Part shown: positions 46,217 to 56,537 of the stretch, piece by piece | Layout: each line of letters starts with the position of its first letter | Numbering within the stretch: the first letter of the stretch is position 1 | Source of the DNA: Beta vulgaris subsp. vulgaris | Lineage: Eukaryota > Streptophyta > Magnoliopsida > Caryophyllales > Amaranthaceae | Direction of reading: 5' to 3' | NCBI RefSeq assembly: GCF_026745355.1 | Contig: NC_079210.1 | Span: 2,356,294-2,420,293, forward strand | Length of the DNA stretch: 64,000 bases | Notes under the pieces: generated by a model | What the model saw: the letters and a program-made list of their open reading frames with translations, nothing else | What the model was told of the DNA's origin: nothing | Databases searched by the model: none | Made by a program: the position numbers and the translations under genes

Positions 46217-49200
46217 ATCTTATATGTTGGAACTGTCGAGGGTTGGGCAACCCTCGTTCAGTTCGTCAGCTCCATAGATGGAGTACATTCTATAGCCCGG
46301 GTTTGATTTTTGTGTCTGAGACAATGATTAATAAAGTGGAAGTCGAAGCTTTGAAAAATCGGTTGGGTTTTACTAATGCGTTTGGGGTATCTAGCAGGGG
46401 AAGAGCTGGGGGTCTTTGTTTGTATTGGAGGGAAGATGTCATCTTTTCTTTGGTTTCCTTTTCTCAACATCATATATGCGGGGACGTGGACGATGGTAAC
46501 AAGAAATGGAGGTTTGTTGGTATCTATGGTTGGGCAAGAGAGGACGAGAAGCATAGAACCTGGACTCTGATCCGTCACATTGTTGGAGACACTTCTCTTC
46601 CTGTGCTGTGTGGGGGCGATTTTAACGAAATTCTAAGTAATGATGAAAGGGAAGGTGGCTCCTCTCGTATCCGACGTGAGATGGGACAATTCAGAGGAAT
46701 GATGGACGATCTTGGCCTTCGAGATCTTGGTTACACAGGAGTGTGGCATACTTGGGAGCGGGGCAATTCATCTTCCACGTGTATTCGAGAACGGCTCGAC
46801 AGGTTTATTTGTTCCCCTTCATGGCTTACCTTGTACCCTCACACTGGTGTTGAGCACTCGGTCCGATATAAATCAGACCACTCTGCCATTATTCTTCGCT
46901 CCAGCTCTCACCGAAGGGCTAGAAATAAGAACAAGCGGTGGCATTTCGAAACGGCTTGGCTACTGGACCCAAGCTGTGAAGAGGTTGTGAAGTCTTCGTG
47001 GCTGGGCTCTTCCAGCGATCATCTTATGGGGCGCATTACGGTAATGGCTCAGCAGCTTGTTCATTGGAGTGGGGTAAAATTTGGGAAGCTGGGCAAACAA
47101 ATTGATGAGGCGGAGAAGGAGTTGGGCCGGATTCACCATAATATCATCTCGGATGCTTGTGTTACTAGGCGTTTGGAGTTAGAAAAACATCTTGATGATC
47201 TTCACACAAAACATGAGGCGTACTGGTATTTGAGGTCGAGGGTTGTCGAGGTTCGTGATGGAGACAGGAACACCAAATATTTTCATCATAAGGCTTCTCA
47301 AAGGCGAAAACGTAACTATGTGAAAGGGCTTTTTAATGACCGTGGGTTGTGGTGTGAGAATGAACAGGAGGTGGAAGGCATTTTTACTGGCTATTTCACT
47401 TCGATTTTTGAATCGGCTAGCCCTTCAGATTTGCATTTAAATGATGTCCTTCAGTATATTGATCCTGTTATTTCTGACACTTTTAATAACACTCTCTGTC
47501 GGCCTTACTCGAAGGAAGAAATTTATGCCGCACTACAGCAGATGCACCCTTGCAAGGCTCCTGGGCCTGATGGTATGCATGCAATTTTTTATCAGCGTTT
47601 TTGGCATATTGTAGGTGATGATGTCTATGCTTTTGTTAGCGATATCTTACATGGTATTACCTCCCCCAGCTGTATTAACCATACTAATATTGCTCTTATC
47701 CCAAAAGTCAAATCACCTACTAAGGCATCTGAATTTCGGCCTATTGCCTTGTGTAATGTCATCTATAAATTGGTCTCTAAAGCTATTGTGATGCGTTTAA
47801 AAGACATCTTGCCTGCTGTTGTGTCTGAGAATCAGAGTGCTTTTGTTCCTGGACGACTAATTACAGATAATGCTCTTATTGCTTTAGAGATTTTTCATTC
47901 TATGAAATATCGAAACAGAAGCCGAAAAGGTATTATGGCTATGAAGTTGGACATGAGCAAAGCGTACGATCGAGTGGAGTGGGGTTTTCTTCGCAAACTT
48001 CTTCTGACTATGGGTTTTGACGGCAGATGGGTGAATCTGATTATGGATTGTGTATCGTCGGTGTCCTATTCCATTATCATTAATGGGGGCGTTTGTGGTT
48101 CCATTACCCCTGATCGAGGCCTTCGACAGGGTGATCCACTATCTCCCTACCTTTTTATTCTGGTTGCTGATGCTTTTTCTAAAATGATCCAGAGTAAAGT
48201 GCAGGGTAGATTGCTTCATGGAGCAAAGGCCAGCAGAAGTGGTCCAGAGATCTCCCATCTTTTCTTTGCAGATGACAGTTTACTCTTTACTAGAGCCTCT
48301 ATTCAGGAATGCACTATTATAGTTGATATTCTCAACAAATATGAGCTTGCATCCGGGCAGAAAATTAATTATGAAAAATCAGAGGTTTCTTTTAGCAAAG
48401 GAGTCAGTAGCAGACAGCGAGAAGAGTTGGTGAATGTTCTTAAGATGAGACAGGTGGTCAGTCATGAAAAATATCTTGGTATCCCCTCTATCTCAGGACG
48501 GTCGAAAAAGCTCATTTTTGACTCTCTGTTAGATAGAATTTGGAAAAAACTCCAAGGTTGGAAAGAGAAGCTATTATCACGAGCGGGGAAGGAAGTGTTA
48601 CTGAAATCTGTTATTCAGGCGATTCCAACTTATCTCATGGGTGTCTATAAGATCCCTAGCATCATTATTCAGAAAATTCACTCTGCTATGGCTAGATTTT
48701 GGTGGGGGAGTTCTGCAACTCAGAGAAAGATTCACTGGAAAAGTTGGGAGTCAATGTGCACCTTGAAATGTTTGGGAGGCATGGGTTTTAAGGACCTAAA
48801 AGTATTTAATGATGCCTTACTGGGACGTCAAGCTTGGAGGTTAGTCCGCGAGCCTCATTCGCTGCTAGCAAAGGTATTGAAAGCAAAATATTTTCCAAAT
48901 GGTGACTTTATGGGAGCATCTCTTGGTCATTCTTTCAGTTACTCTTGGAGTAGTATTTGGAGTTCGAAAGCCCTTCTTAAAGAGGGTGTAGTATGGAGAG
49001 TGGGTAATGGCTCGCAGATTAATCTATGGGATGACCATTGGGTGGTTGATGCTGAAGGTAGGTTCCTTACTAGTGATCGGGTTGAGCGCTTTAATTGGGT
49101 TAGTGATTTGATCGATTTTGAACGAAAGGAGTGGAATGTCGTAGCTATTGAAGCCTCTTTTAACGAGCGCGATGTCCGGTGTATCTTGGGTACTCCCCTT

Positions 49201-50280
49201 AGTTCTCTTGAAATGAAGGATGAAATTACTTGGGCCTTTACCAAAGACGCTTGTTATTCGGTTAAAACAGCTTATATGATTGGGAAGGGGGGAAATCTAG
49301 ACAATTTCCACCAAGCTTGGGTTGGTATTTGGGGATTGAATGTGAGCCCAAAGGTTAAACATTTTCTATGGCGCTGCTGCACTTCTACCCTCCCTGTGCA
49401 TGACGTACTCAAACATCGTCACATGGTAGATGATAATCTGTGCCCCCGTGGCTGCGGTCTAGTAGAAACTCAAGATCATGCCCTCTTTTCTTGTCCGTAT
49501 CTGCTGCCTGTGTGGACCGACTGTGGTGTGGAAGATATTAGGCTGCTGTCCCTCAATAACGACATGTGTGAAAGTTTGATAAACTGGCGAGCGTGTGATG
49601 TGAAGCTTCGAGTCAAAGCTGCCTATCTTGCATGGGGTATATGGAGTGATAGGAACTCTATTATTTTTAACAACACCTCAACTTCTTCTTCTATCTTATT
49701 GGCTCGTGTTGACAGATGGGTGGATGAAGCAGGGGTCTATCTCCAAAAAATATACCGGGCAGGTATTTCCTCCAGCCTTGGCAGTTCACGCACATGGCTC
49801 CCTCCTCCTGCAGGTGTTGTGAAACTGAATGCGGATGCTTCTATGGCGGTGGATGGATGGATTGGTCTGGGAACTGTAGCCCGAGACTCCCGTGGTCAGG
49901 TCCTCTTTGCTGCGACTCGACGGGTGAGAGCACATTGGCCGGTGGAAGTGGCCGAGGCAAAGGCCCTAGAGATGGCGGTGCGTCTGGGTGCTCGCTATGG
50001 GATCCAACAACTCATTGTGGAATCGGACTGTCAATCTGTGATAAAACGTCTCTCCAAGCATGCTATTTTTCTCTCCGACTTAGACCTTGTACTTCATAAC
50101 ATTTTATTTGTCTGTTCTAGTTTTACTTCAATTGTTTGGTCACATGTTAAACGTGACGGCAATTCCGTGGCTCATAATCTGGCTAAACTTATCCCGTTTG
50201 GGGATGAACAGATATGGGAGAACCACGCTCCTCTGGAGGTGGCTCCTTATGTATTGATGGATTCTTTATCTATGGAGTAA
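46213..50280 (+). CDS. LINE ORF2: endonuclease-reverse transcriptase-RNase H
   Basis: 1,355 residues, intact. Endonuclease: residues 1-230 (LICWNCRGLG, GGDFNEIL near 134, SDHSAII near 221). Reverse transcriptase: about 490-760 (APGPDGMHAIFY, FRPIALCNVIYKLVSKAI, MKLDMSKAYDRVEW, RQGDPLSPYLF, and FFADDSLLF near 684). A zf-RVT region with HFLWRCC and CPRGCGLVETQDHALFSC spans about 1035-1100. RNase H: about 1205-1330 with NADAS, AEAKALEMA and VESDCQSV as the acidic core. It nicks target DNA and copies its own RNA in place. All key residues I can see are present. Confidence 0.96.
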   Translation: MNLICWNCRGLGNPRSVRQLHRWSTFYSPGLIFVSETMINKVEVEALKNRLGFTNAFGVSSRGRAGGLCLYWREDVIFSLVSFSQHHICGDVDDGNKKWRFVGIYGWAREDEKHRTWTLIRHIVGDTSLPVLCGGDFNEILSNDEREGGSSRIRREMGQFRGMMDDLGLRDLGYTGVWHTWERGNSSSTCIRERLDRFICSPSWLTLYPHTGVEHSVRYKSDHSAIILRSSSHRRARNKNKRWHFETAWLLDPSCEEVVKSSWLGSSSDHLMGRITVMAQQLVHWSGVKFGKLGKQIDEAEKELGRIHHNIISDACVTRRLELEKHLDDLHTKHEAYWYLRSRVVEVRDGDRNTKYFHHKASQRRKRNYVKGLFNDRGLWCENEQEVEGIFTGYFTSIFESASPSDLHLNDVLQYIDPVISDTFNNTLCRPYSKEEIYAALQQMHPCKAPGPDGMHAIFYQRFWHIVGDDVYAFVSDILHGITSPSCINHTNIALIPKVKSPTKASEFRPIALCNVIYKLVSKAIVMRLKDILPAVVSENQSAFVPGRLITDNALIALEIFHSMKYRNRSRKGIMAMKLDMSKAYDRVEWGFLRKLLLTMGFDGRWVNLIMDCVSSVSYSIIINGGVCGSITPDRGLRQGDPLSPYLFILVADAFSKMIQSKVQGRLLHGAKASRSGPEISHLFFADDSLLFTRASIQECTIIVDILNKYELASGQKINYEKSEVSFSKGVSSRQREELVNVLKMRQVVSHEKYLGIPSISGRSKKLIFDSLLDRIWKKLQGWKEKLLSRAGKEVLLKSVIQAIPTYLMGVYKIPSIIIQKIHSAMARFWWGSSATQRKIHWKSWESMCTLKCLGGMGFKDLKVFNDALLGRQAWRLVREPHSLLAKVLKAKYFPNGDFMGASLGHSFSYSWSSIWSSKALLKEGVVWRVGNGSQINLWDDHWVVDAEGRFLTSDRVERFNWVSDLIDFERKEWNVVAIEASFNERDVRCILGTPLSSLEMKDEITWAFTKDACYSVKTAYMIGKGGNLDNFHQAWVGIWGLNVSPKVKHFLWRCCTSTLPVHDVLKHRHMVDDNLCPRGCGLVETQDHALFSCPYLLPVWTDCGVEDIRLLSLNNDMCESLINWRACDVKLRVKAAYLAWGIWSDRNSIIFNNTSTSSSILLARVDRWVDEAGVYLQKIYRAGISSSLGSSRTWLPPPAGVVKLNADASMAVDGWIGLGTVARDSRGQVLFAATRRVRAHWPVEVAEAKALEMAVRLGARYGIQQLIVESDCQSVIKRLSKHAIFLSDLDLVLHNILFVCSSFTSIVWSHVKRDGNSVAHNLAKLIPFGDEQIWENHAPLEVAPYVLMDSLSME

Positions 50281-50447
50281 CAGTAGCATGCTTTTCCCCT
50301 AAAAAAAAAAAAAAAACTAGCTTTTAAGCTCGCACTATAGCTCGGGTATTTATATTTTTCTTTATCAACATATTACTTTAGAGTGATGTTATCAAATTAC
50401 GATTTTATATTTAACTAGTATCATTTGGTTTAATGGTTAAAACTTTA

Positions 50448-50652
50448 CTTCATCCCTTTCAAACTAGATGCTACATAAATAGAGGTGTTTCGAATTAGAT
50501 ACATTACTTTCTTTTTCGGAAAATTAATCCTCTATATCTCTCCTATCACATAAGTCCCCGTTTTTCTTTCTCTTTATCTCTCTCCCCTTTCCAAAAATTG
50601 TCTAAAAGTCCGTGTTTTATAAAGTGTAGCATCTATTTTGAAACGAAACAAG
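50448..50652. mobile_element. Degenerate Stowaway-like MITE
   Basis: Inverted ends share TAGATGCTACA, flanked by TA on both sides. The ends CTTCATCCCTTTC and GAAACGAAACAAG are decayed versions of the Stowaway terminus. Confidence 0.6.
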
Positions 50653-50713
50653 TATATAAAATTGAAGTTATGTGATCAAATTTTATACAATATATTTACT
50701 ATAATATAGTACA

Positions 50714-50888
50714 TATGACTTAGGCTATGTTCAGTTCACCTTATTTTTGCTTATTTCAGATCTAATCAGATCAGAAAAAATAAGTTCAGATCATGCTTAT
50801 ATTTAAAAATCATTATTACTATTAAATATCTTTCATTACATATTAGTATAAATTATAATAATTGAATATTAATAAAATACTCATTGAT
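50714..50888. mobile_element. Truncated MITE, GGCTATGTT family
   Basis: Reverse-orientation copy of the right half of the MITE at 20717-21023, starting GGCTATGTTCAGTTCACCT and breaking off at TACTCATTGA. Confidence 0.75.
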
Positions 50889-51034
50889 AAAAAAACCAGG
50901 CCACAAGCCCTGTTTGTTTATTGCCTTTCCTTCATTTTTAACTTGACATTTCACAATTTACACTCTCTCTCTCTCCAAACTGTTTGTCTTTCTTCTGTGT
51001 TTTTCTGTGTAATTAAAGTGTGGTAAGCTGAGAA

Positions 51035-54000
51035 ATGGCTTCTTCAGCTGCGCCATTGTTAGCTGGCACAACCACACCATCAAAATCAAACTATCTAGGA
51101 TTAAGGCATGTTATTGTTCCACTTTCCAACCTCAAAGTTACAAAATTTAACCCCTTAAAACTGAAAATGGAGGAGAGAGAAAATGAGGGTTTTTGTGTTT
51201 CTTCAATGTCTGTTGGAGTCAAATCAAGATTTGGGTCTCTTAGAGGAGGTGGTGCTGTTTTGGAACGACCCACTTTTGATCAGTCTCAATTTGACCCATC
51301 AACCCAAGTTCAAGAAGGTAAATTTCTGTTTCTTGGCTTTTATTGTCACCATATAATTTTATTTTTAGGATTATAGGAAGAAATTTAAAGCTTGGTTTAT
51401 GTATAGGAATTTGTTTATTTGGTTTGTTCTTGGATTGCAAAGTTTTTTTCTTTTCATAATAATATTTTTATGTTATGTTAAGATATTTGGGTCTCTTTTC
51501 CTAATCAAGAACATGGGTTTTTTCTAGAAATTGAGTGATTTTGAGTTATTTTATCTATACTTTTATGTTATGTTTATAATTTTGGGTGTTTCTTTTGCTA
51601 ATCAAGAACATGGGTTTTTTCTAGAAATTGAGTGATTTTGAGTTATTTTATTTATACTTTTATGTTATGTTTAGAATTTTGGGTGTTTCTTTTGCTAATC
51701 AAGAACATGGGTTTTTTTTAAAAATTGAGTGATTTTGAGTTATTTTATCTATACTTTTATGTTATGTTTAGAATTTTGGGTGTTCCTTTTGCTAATCAAG
51801 AACATGGATTTTTCTAGAAATTGAGTGATTTTGAGTTATTTTATCTATACTTTTATGTTATGTTTAGAATTTTGGGTGTTTCTTTTGCTAATCAAGAACA
51901 TGGGGTTTTCCAGAAATTGAGTGATTTTGAGTAGATATCTTTTGTTTGTGGCAATATGAAATCGCATCGATCATACATCTGGGTGTACCTTTACCTAAAG
52001 CTATCTTTTTGCTCATTGCGACCTCTCCAGGAAAAGCGATGAGCAAATAATTAGTCTTGGGGGGTGTAGGTACAGCCAGGTATACAATGATAATTCTGGA
52101 CAATATAGGGGGTATTCTTGTCTCTGTGAGATTTAGAGCTTTGCTTCTGGTTGAATCTTTTAGTACTCTTTAGCACCCAAATGTGGAAATTTTTGTATGT
52201 AGGTTGATAGGTCATTCATTATTCGAATTTTATTTGGTGTGCATTATGGTTTATGCTAATATAAATTACATGGAAGAATCAATTGTCTGAAAATATGAAG
52301 TATTGCTTTGGTAGCAAGAACCTAGAAATCAGAATTCATACACTTACTTTTTGGATACATAATTTTCATGTTGGTTTATCGTGTTTGGTGAAACTTGTTG
52401 TTTATTTGTAGGAGGAGACATTGGCCGAGTAAGGGATAAGAGAAGTACTGGAAGTGGAGACAGTTATAGGGTTTTGCTGCTTGATGATGAGCGTCACTCA
52501 GAAAAACTTGGTAGGCGAAAGTTACATTCTGTACAATTGAATTCAACTTAGTTATGCAGGTTCTGGAGAATTTCGGTTTCTAATAGCTGTATTGTGTGTT
52601 TTACTTTTAGTTTTGAAGGTGTTGCCACAAGCTGTTCCATCTGTTACTCCAGACGATGCAAGAAGAATCTTCAGTGAATCACGGCAAAATGGTGTTGCAG
52701 TGGTTATAGTGACAGTGAAGGTATGTTAATTACTCTCTACTCCAGTACTCCTTATGATTCTCTTATCCGTTGATCTGTTTCGCATTAAGTTTCAGCAGTG
52801 TATTTTATAGAATTCCAATGAAAGAAAGCAAGTGATGAACTTATCAGTGTGTCTTATGATACTCAAATTCTTGTTTGGCATTTTGGGCTCTTGATGTGGG
52901 TTTCAAAGAAAAAGTGATTACTTTAACAGTGACCAGCTTTGCCTGCATACAAATGTGGAAACTGTCTTGGAGATTTTGATTGTAGATAAAGGTGGCATCT
53001 AGAACCAAGTATGAGTTGTCATAAAGTTTTCTTCTTCCAGAATTCTTTTTTTTTCCATTTGAAATATATATATCCGGAACCAAATATAAGGAACTTTGAA
53101 AATCTGATTCAACTCTAAATCCTTTTGGCCTATATCCATGTCTTTTCATACTCTGACAATGAGGTGAAGGCTAGTTATAATTCTCCAAAAAGTAGTTACG
53201 CACAATAATCATACAGGCATACCCAGTAAACTCAAACTAGCACAATAGTTTAAAGTTTAAACACTAGAAGACAACAACCACATCACCAATCCTACCTTTG
53301 AGTTGTTTAGGGTAAGGACAAGCTTCTGTAGACAGCTATCCTTTGGGAAATAATTCATTTCTTCTTGGCAGATGTAGTATAAGTTTCCATTCAGCTCACC
53401 AGCTATAACTTTGAGCACTTTGTGGTAATACGACTGAGTCTGCTTCACCATCTCTGTTTACATCTCATGTTACTGACCATGTGCATCTTCTGTAGCCTAT
53501 TGCGGTAATCAACCTGTTTTAAAGAGTGAATGAGGCAACAAAGAACACCTAGGCTGAAGTTGTCCTGAAAATGCAGGTGCAGGCCAAATGTCCCCTTGAC
53601 CTCTGTGTACGAGCCATGTTCCCACTGGAAAATTGCTTGTTGGAGACTTGGAGTTAATCATTGGAATCTCCATATCTTTATCTGGGGTGATCTTGTCTAA
53701 AATTCATCTTGTATGATTAAGAAGTATCTTCGAACACCAACACTTTGACTCTTCGCTGCACCTAAGTTGTAGCCCAAGCCCATTGAGAGTCCTTCAAGTG
53801 CAATATCATTAAGATGTCTGGCCAAGCCAGATTTGTTTGATAATTAGAGGTCTTAGAAGCCGACTCACCAACCATGCCTTGCATTGAGCAGCTTATAAGT
53901 TGTTACTGTTGGGGATCCGTTAGAAATGAAAAAGGAATGGGAGATATAAAGAGAGAAATGAATTTTCACTTTTTAGCTCAACCAAAGCCTTCTATGAGTA

Positions 54001-54643
54001 CATGGTGGAGTATCTTATATATCATCTCACCCCCCCCCCCCCCCCCCCCCCCCCTTCTGAGAATGCTCCTTCACCTAAGATGTAATTAGAACTCTAGGAA
54101 CTGCTTCATAGACGTAGAATGCATTCAAACTTGAAAGAGTCTCTTTTGCACAAAGTTTTAGGAGAAACAATGTTGTGAGACATAGAAAGAAAGAGAATTT
54201 ATTATATTATATTAAAGTTGAATGTATGTGTGATGAAAAGTTAGTGGTTCCATTCTAAAAGTAGAAACAAAATAAATGGGTAAATTGATAAGGGACATCC
54301 CAAAAAGAAATACGGGTATGCTAATAAAGACTGAAGGTAGTATAATTGAATCAATATAAAAACAGCTGAGATTAATCCCTATATAACTGAAATTAAATCA
54401 GCCTAACTAATACAATGATCCTATAGACAGTGCTTAAGCATTAAAGGAAGAATTTCAATGCACTTGAGTACTTTTTTTAATTTAACATCAATTCAAATTG
54501 CTTAAACAATTTTAACTTACGATTCAACAAAAGTATCTTAACACACTTGTTTTGGTTGGCAGGAGCACGCCGAATTTTACTCTCAAATGATGATCCGAGG
54601 GGGCCTACTGTCATCTATTGAACCAGATTCACAAACTGTATGA
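51035..54643 (+). CDS. CLPS1: ATP-dependent Clp protease adaptor ClpS1, chloroplastic
   Basis: Four exons in phase: 51035-51317, 52412-52510, 52611-52720 and 54563-54643, giving 190 residues. The N-terminus (MASSAAPLLAG, rich in Ser/Lys, poor in acids early on) looks like a plastid transit peptide. The ClpS core begins at YRVLLLDDERHSEKL and runs through VLPQAVPSVTPDDARRIF, NGVAVVIVTVKEHAEFYSQ and ends GLLSSIEPDSQTV. ClpS1 is a stromal adaptor that delivers selected substrates to the ClpC-ClpP protease. All splice sites are GT-AG and the exon structure keeps frame throughout. Intron 1 carries a 97-bp minisatellite and intron 3 a long C homopolymer. Confidence 0.95.
51464..51945. repeat. 97-bp minisatellite in ClpS1 intron 1
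   Basis: AATCAAGAACATGG occurs at 51503, 51600, 51697, 51794 and 51890, a regular 96-97 bp period. Units are nearly identical; the first is the most divergent. Confidence 0.92.
54028..54054. repeat. Poly-C tract in ClpS1 intron 3
   Basis: An uninterrupted run of about 26 or more C. Its exact length is likely unreliable in any assembly. Confidence 0.8.
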
Positions 54644-55962
54644 TGTAACCTGGAAGGGATGCAAAATTTTGTAGTAGATGATATCTGAGTGTAATTACAG
54701 GAATATAAAAAACACATATGAATAGCATAAGTTTTGTAGCCTGTTATTCTTGGCACCTAGCAAAATTATTTTTGCTATAAGTTACTGTTGAACTAGTTCA
54801 GGATAAATAATTACATTTTACGTTCCGAAATTTATGAAGAGATATACTGTATCAGAGATGGATACACCTCTATTTATAACATACATGTCCATATATGGTG
54901 CTCCCAGCCCTGGTAGCTGCGTGCGCGTGATCTGCAGAATGACTATGCACTTAATTTGAGATGATCATGAACCTTTTTTGTAATGGGTTTACAACATATT
55001 GTTCATGACTATGTAATGTGTTTATCATTAGTCTAAGCTCAATTATTTTCATTTTCTTAAAGGAGCATATTCTCTTTAAGTTCAACATGCACCATGGGGT
55101 TCCCGCCTTCCTGGTGTAGGACATATATTTTCCTTAATACGTGCAATGTGTTATGCTCCCTTCTGTTTTGCAATAAGCTTAACACTTACTGAAAATGAAT
55201 GTTGCAGAATAATCTCAAGATTTGCATAATCTTCCACCATATGAAGCCATTTTTTCTTATTATAAATCTCTCTTCACTTTCTTTTTTTTTTGTGCAACTC
55301 TAAATATTGTTAAGGTTATAGTTTCTTTTGCTTCTTTATTGTGTTAAAATGAAACCCTTATAAGTTAGCATTAGTTCAGCTAACTAAGTAGCTGAAAAAG
55401 ATGTGTTTGGATCAACCTTTGGAGTTTGTTTGTCCCGGGAAGATAGGATGGTAAAGGAGAATAAGATTCAGAAACTGGGAACTTTTCATAAGGAGAAAGT
55501 AATGAACAATGAAAGGAATTAGTATTTGACAATGATGACTTCTAGGAATGTATTTTCCCTTCCAAAACAACTATCTGCCCTTCGTAGAAATCATTTCTCA
55601 TCAAGGAAGCAATGTTCAGTTCGCCAACAACTGTGTAGGTAACAGTTCGGAGTTTGATCAAGTAAAAACTCCGTTAAAGATAGAAAAAAGAGTGTTCGCG
55701 CGAGTGGTGCTCTTGTTTTTAGGTAACTTTTAGAAGTCTAGGTAGTGTTTGGAAAAACAAAGGAATGTATGTTTTGGTAAAGGTAGCTTTGGGAAGTATC
55801 TAATGTTTCTCTTAATGTCTTTTTCGCCAATTCGATAATATTAGATCTATTACATCGATTTTTAGATGAAAATTACTGTTTTGGTGAGTCTATTTATCAT
55901 CCCTATAGCCCATATAGAAGTCAATTTGATTTGGTTTTCAATCTTGTCTGTCTTGTATAGAA
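54644..55962. other. Intergenic after ClpS1
   Basis: The first 150-300 bp is probably ClpS1 3' UTR. Beyond that I recognise no gene or repeat. Confidence 0.4.
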
Positions 55963-56117
55963 TCCCCAGAAGGTAATTTTGATGTGGTCGATTTTCCCTC
56001 TTTTGCAATCAGTTTCGCTACAGCACCCGCTGCTTTAGCTAATTGTCGACCCTTTCCAAGTGTGATTTCTATGTTATGTATGGCCGTGCCTAAGGGCATA
56101 TCGGTCAAAGGTAGGGC
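55963..56117 (-). pseudogene. rpl2: Plastid rpl2 fragment in nuclear DNA (NUPT)
   Basis: The minus strand encodes [20 protein letters not shown] followed by [20 protein letters not shown] and [11 protein letters not shown], closely matching plastid ribosomal protein L2 from about residue 128 to 178. It lacks start and stop, has a few substitutions and is flanked by unrelated sequence, so it is a transferred plastid fragment. In plants with an rpl2 intron, the intron sits at the Leu/Thr junction of ALPLT; here the sequence continues without it. Confidence 0.85.
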
Positions 56118-56537
56118 TATGGTGAGATGAACCACTCAATTCCAGGCAGTATCTAGTTTTCCACAAATGTCATTATGCGGAAGTTTTCCTTTTAACCTAT
56201 GCTGATGACTATTCAGAGTTCAAATATACCACAAAATCCTTGGTTGCTGTCATTTAAAGATCACACAAAATGTTGTTGAATTTTAGAAAGTCATGCAATG
56301 AAGAAAAAAAAAAAAGAGACGTAAGATATTGAATTTTATTCTGAATATATGATCCATATGCAACACATATGTCCCATTTTTTTTGGCTCTTTTGCTGACT
56401 TTTTGACATTTTAGTTGGACTTGAAAGTTAGCAGTTATTTTTGGGTCTTTCTTACATGATGAGTCTGTCATTTTCTTGCTGTTTACTCATTATTCTTCTC
56501 CTATTATTGAGGACAATCTTTCATCAGAAACATATCA

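Larger units (their letters stand above)
44700..50314 (+). mobile_element. Full-length, open-frame LINE (L1 clade)
   Basis: A 5.6 kb LINE has a perfect 16-bp target duplication AACTAGCTTTTAAGCT at 44684-44699 and 50315-50330, an A tail, a 110-bp leader and two uninterrupted reading frames. Perfect TSDs and open frames imply a recent insertion, possibly still autonomous. The ORF1 stop and ORF2 start overlap as ATGA at 46213-46216. Confidence 0.95.
50331..51034. other. Intergenic and ClpS1 promoter region
   Basis: Holds two MITE remnants (50448-50652 and 50714-50888), and a CT-rich stretch at about 50964-50978 that likely belongs to the ClpS1 5' leader. Confidence 0.5.

Noticed and set aside
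51888..52103. Minus-strand frame of 71 codons in ClpS1 intron 1
   Set aside because: No recognised family; partly formed by the minisatellite.
53257..53451. Minus-strand frame with KVLKVIAGELNGNLYYI, reminiscent of a phytocystatin fragment
   Set aside because: Only a short stretch resembles cystatin, the key QxVxG motif is not clear, and it lies in ClpS1 intron 3. Not enough to call.
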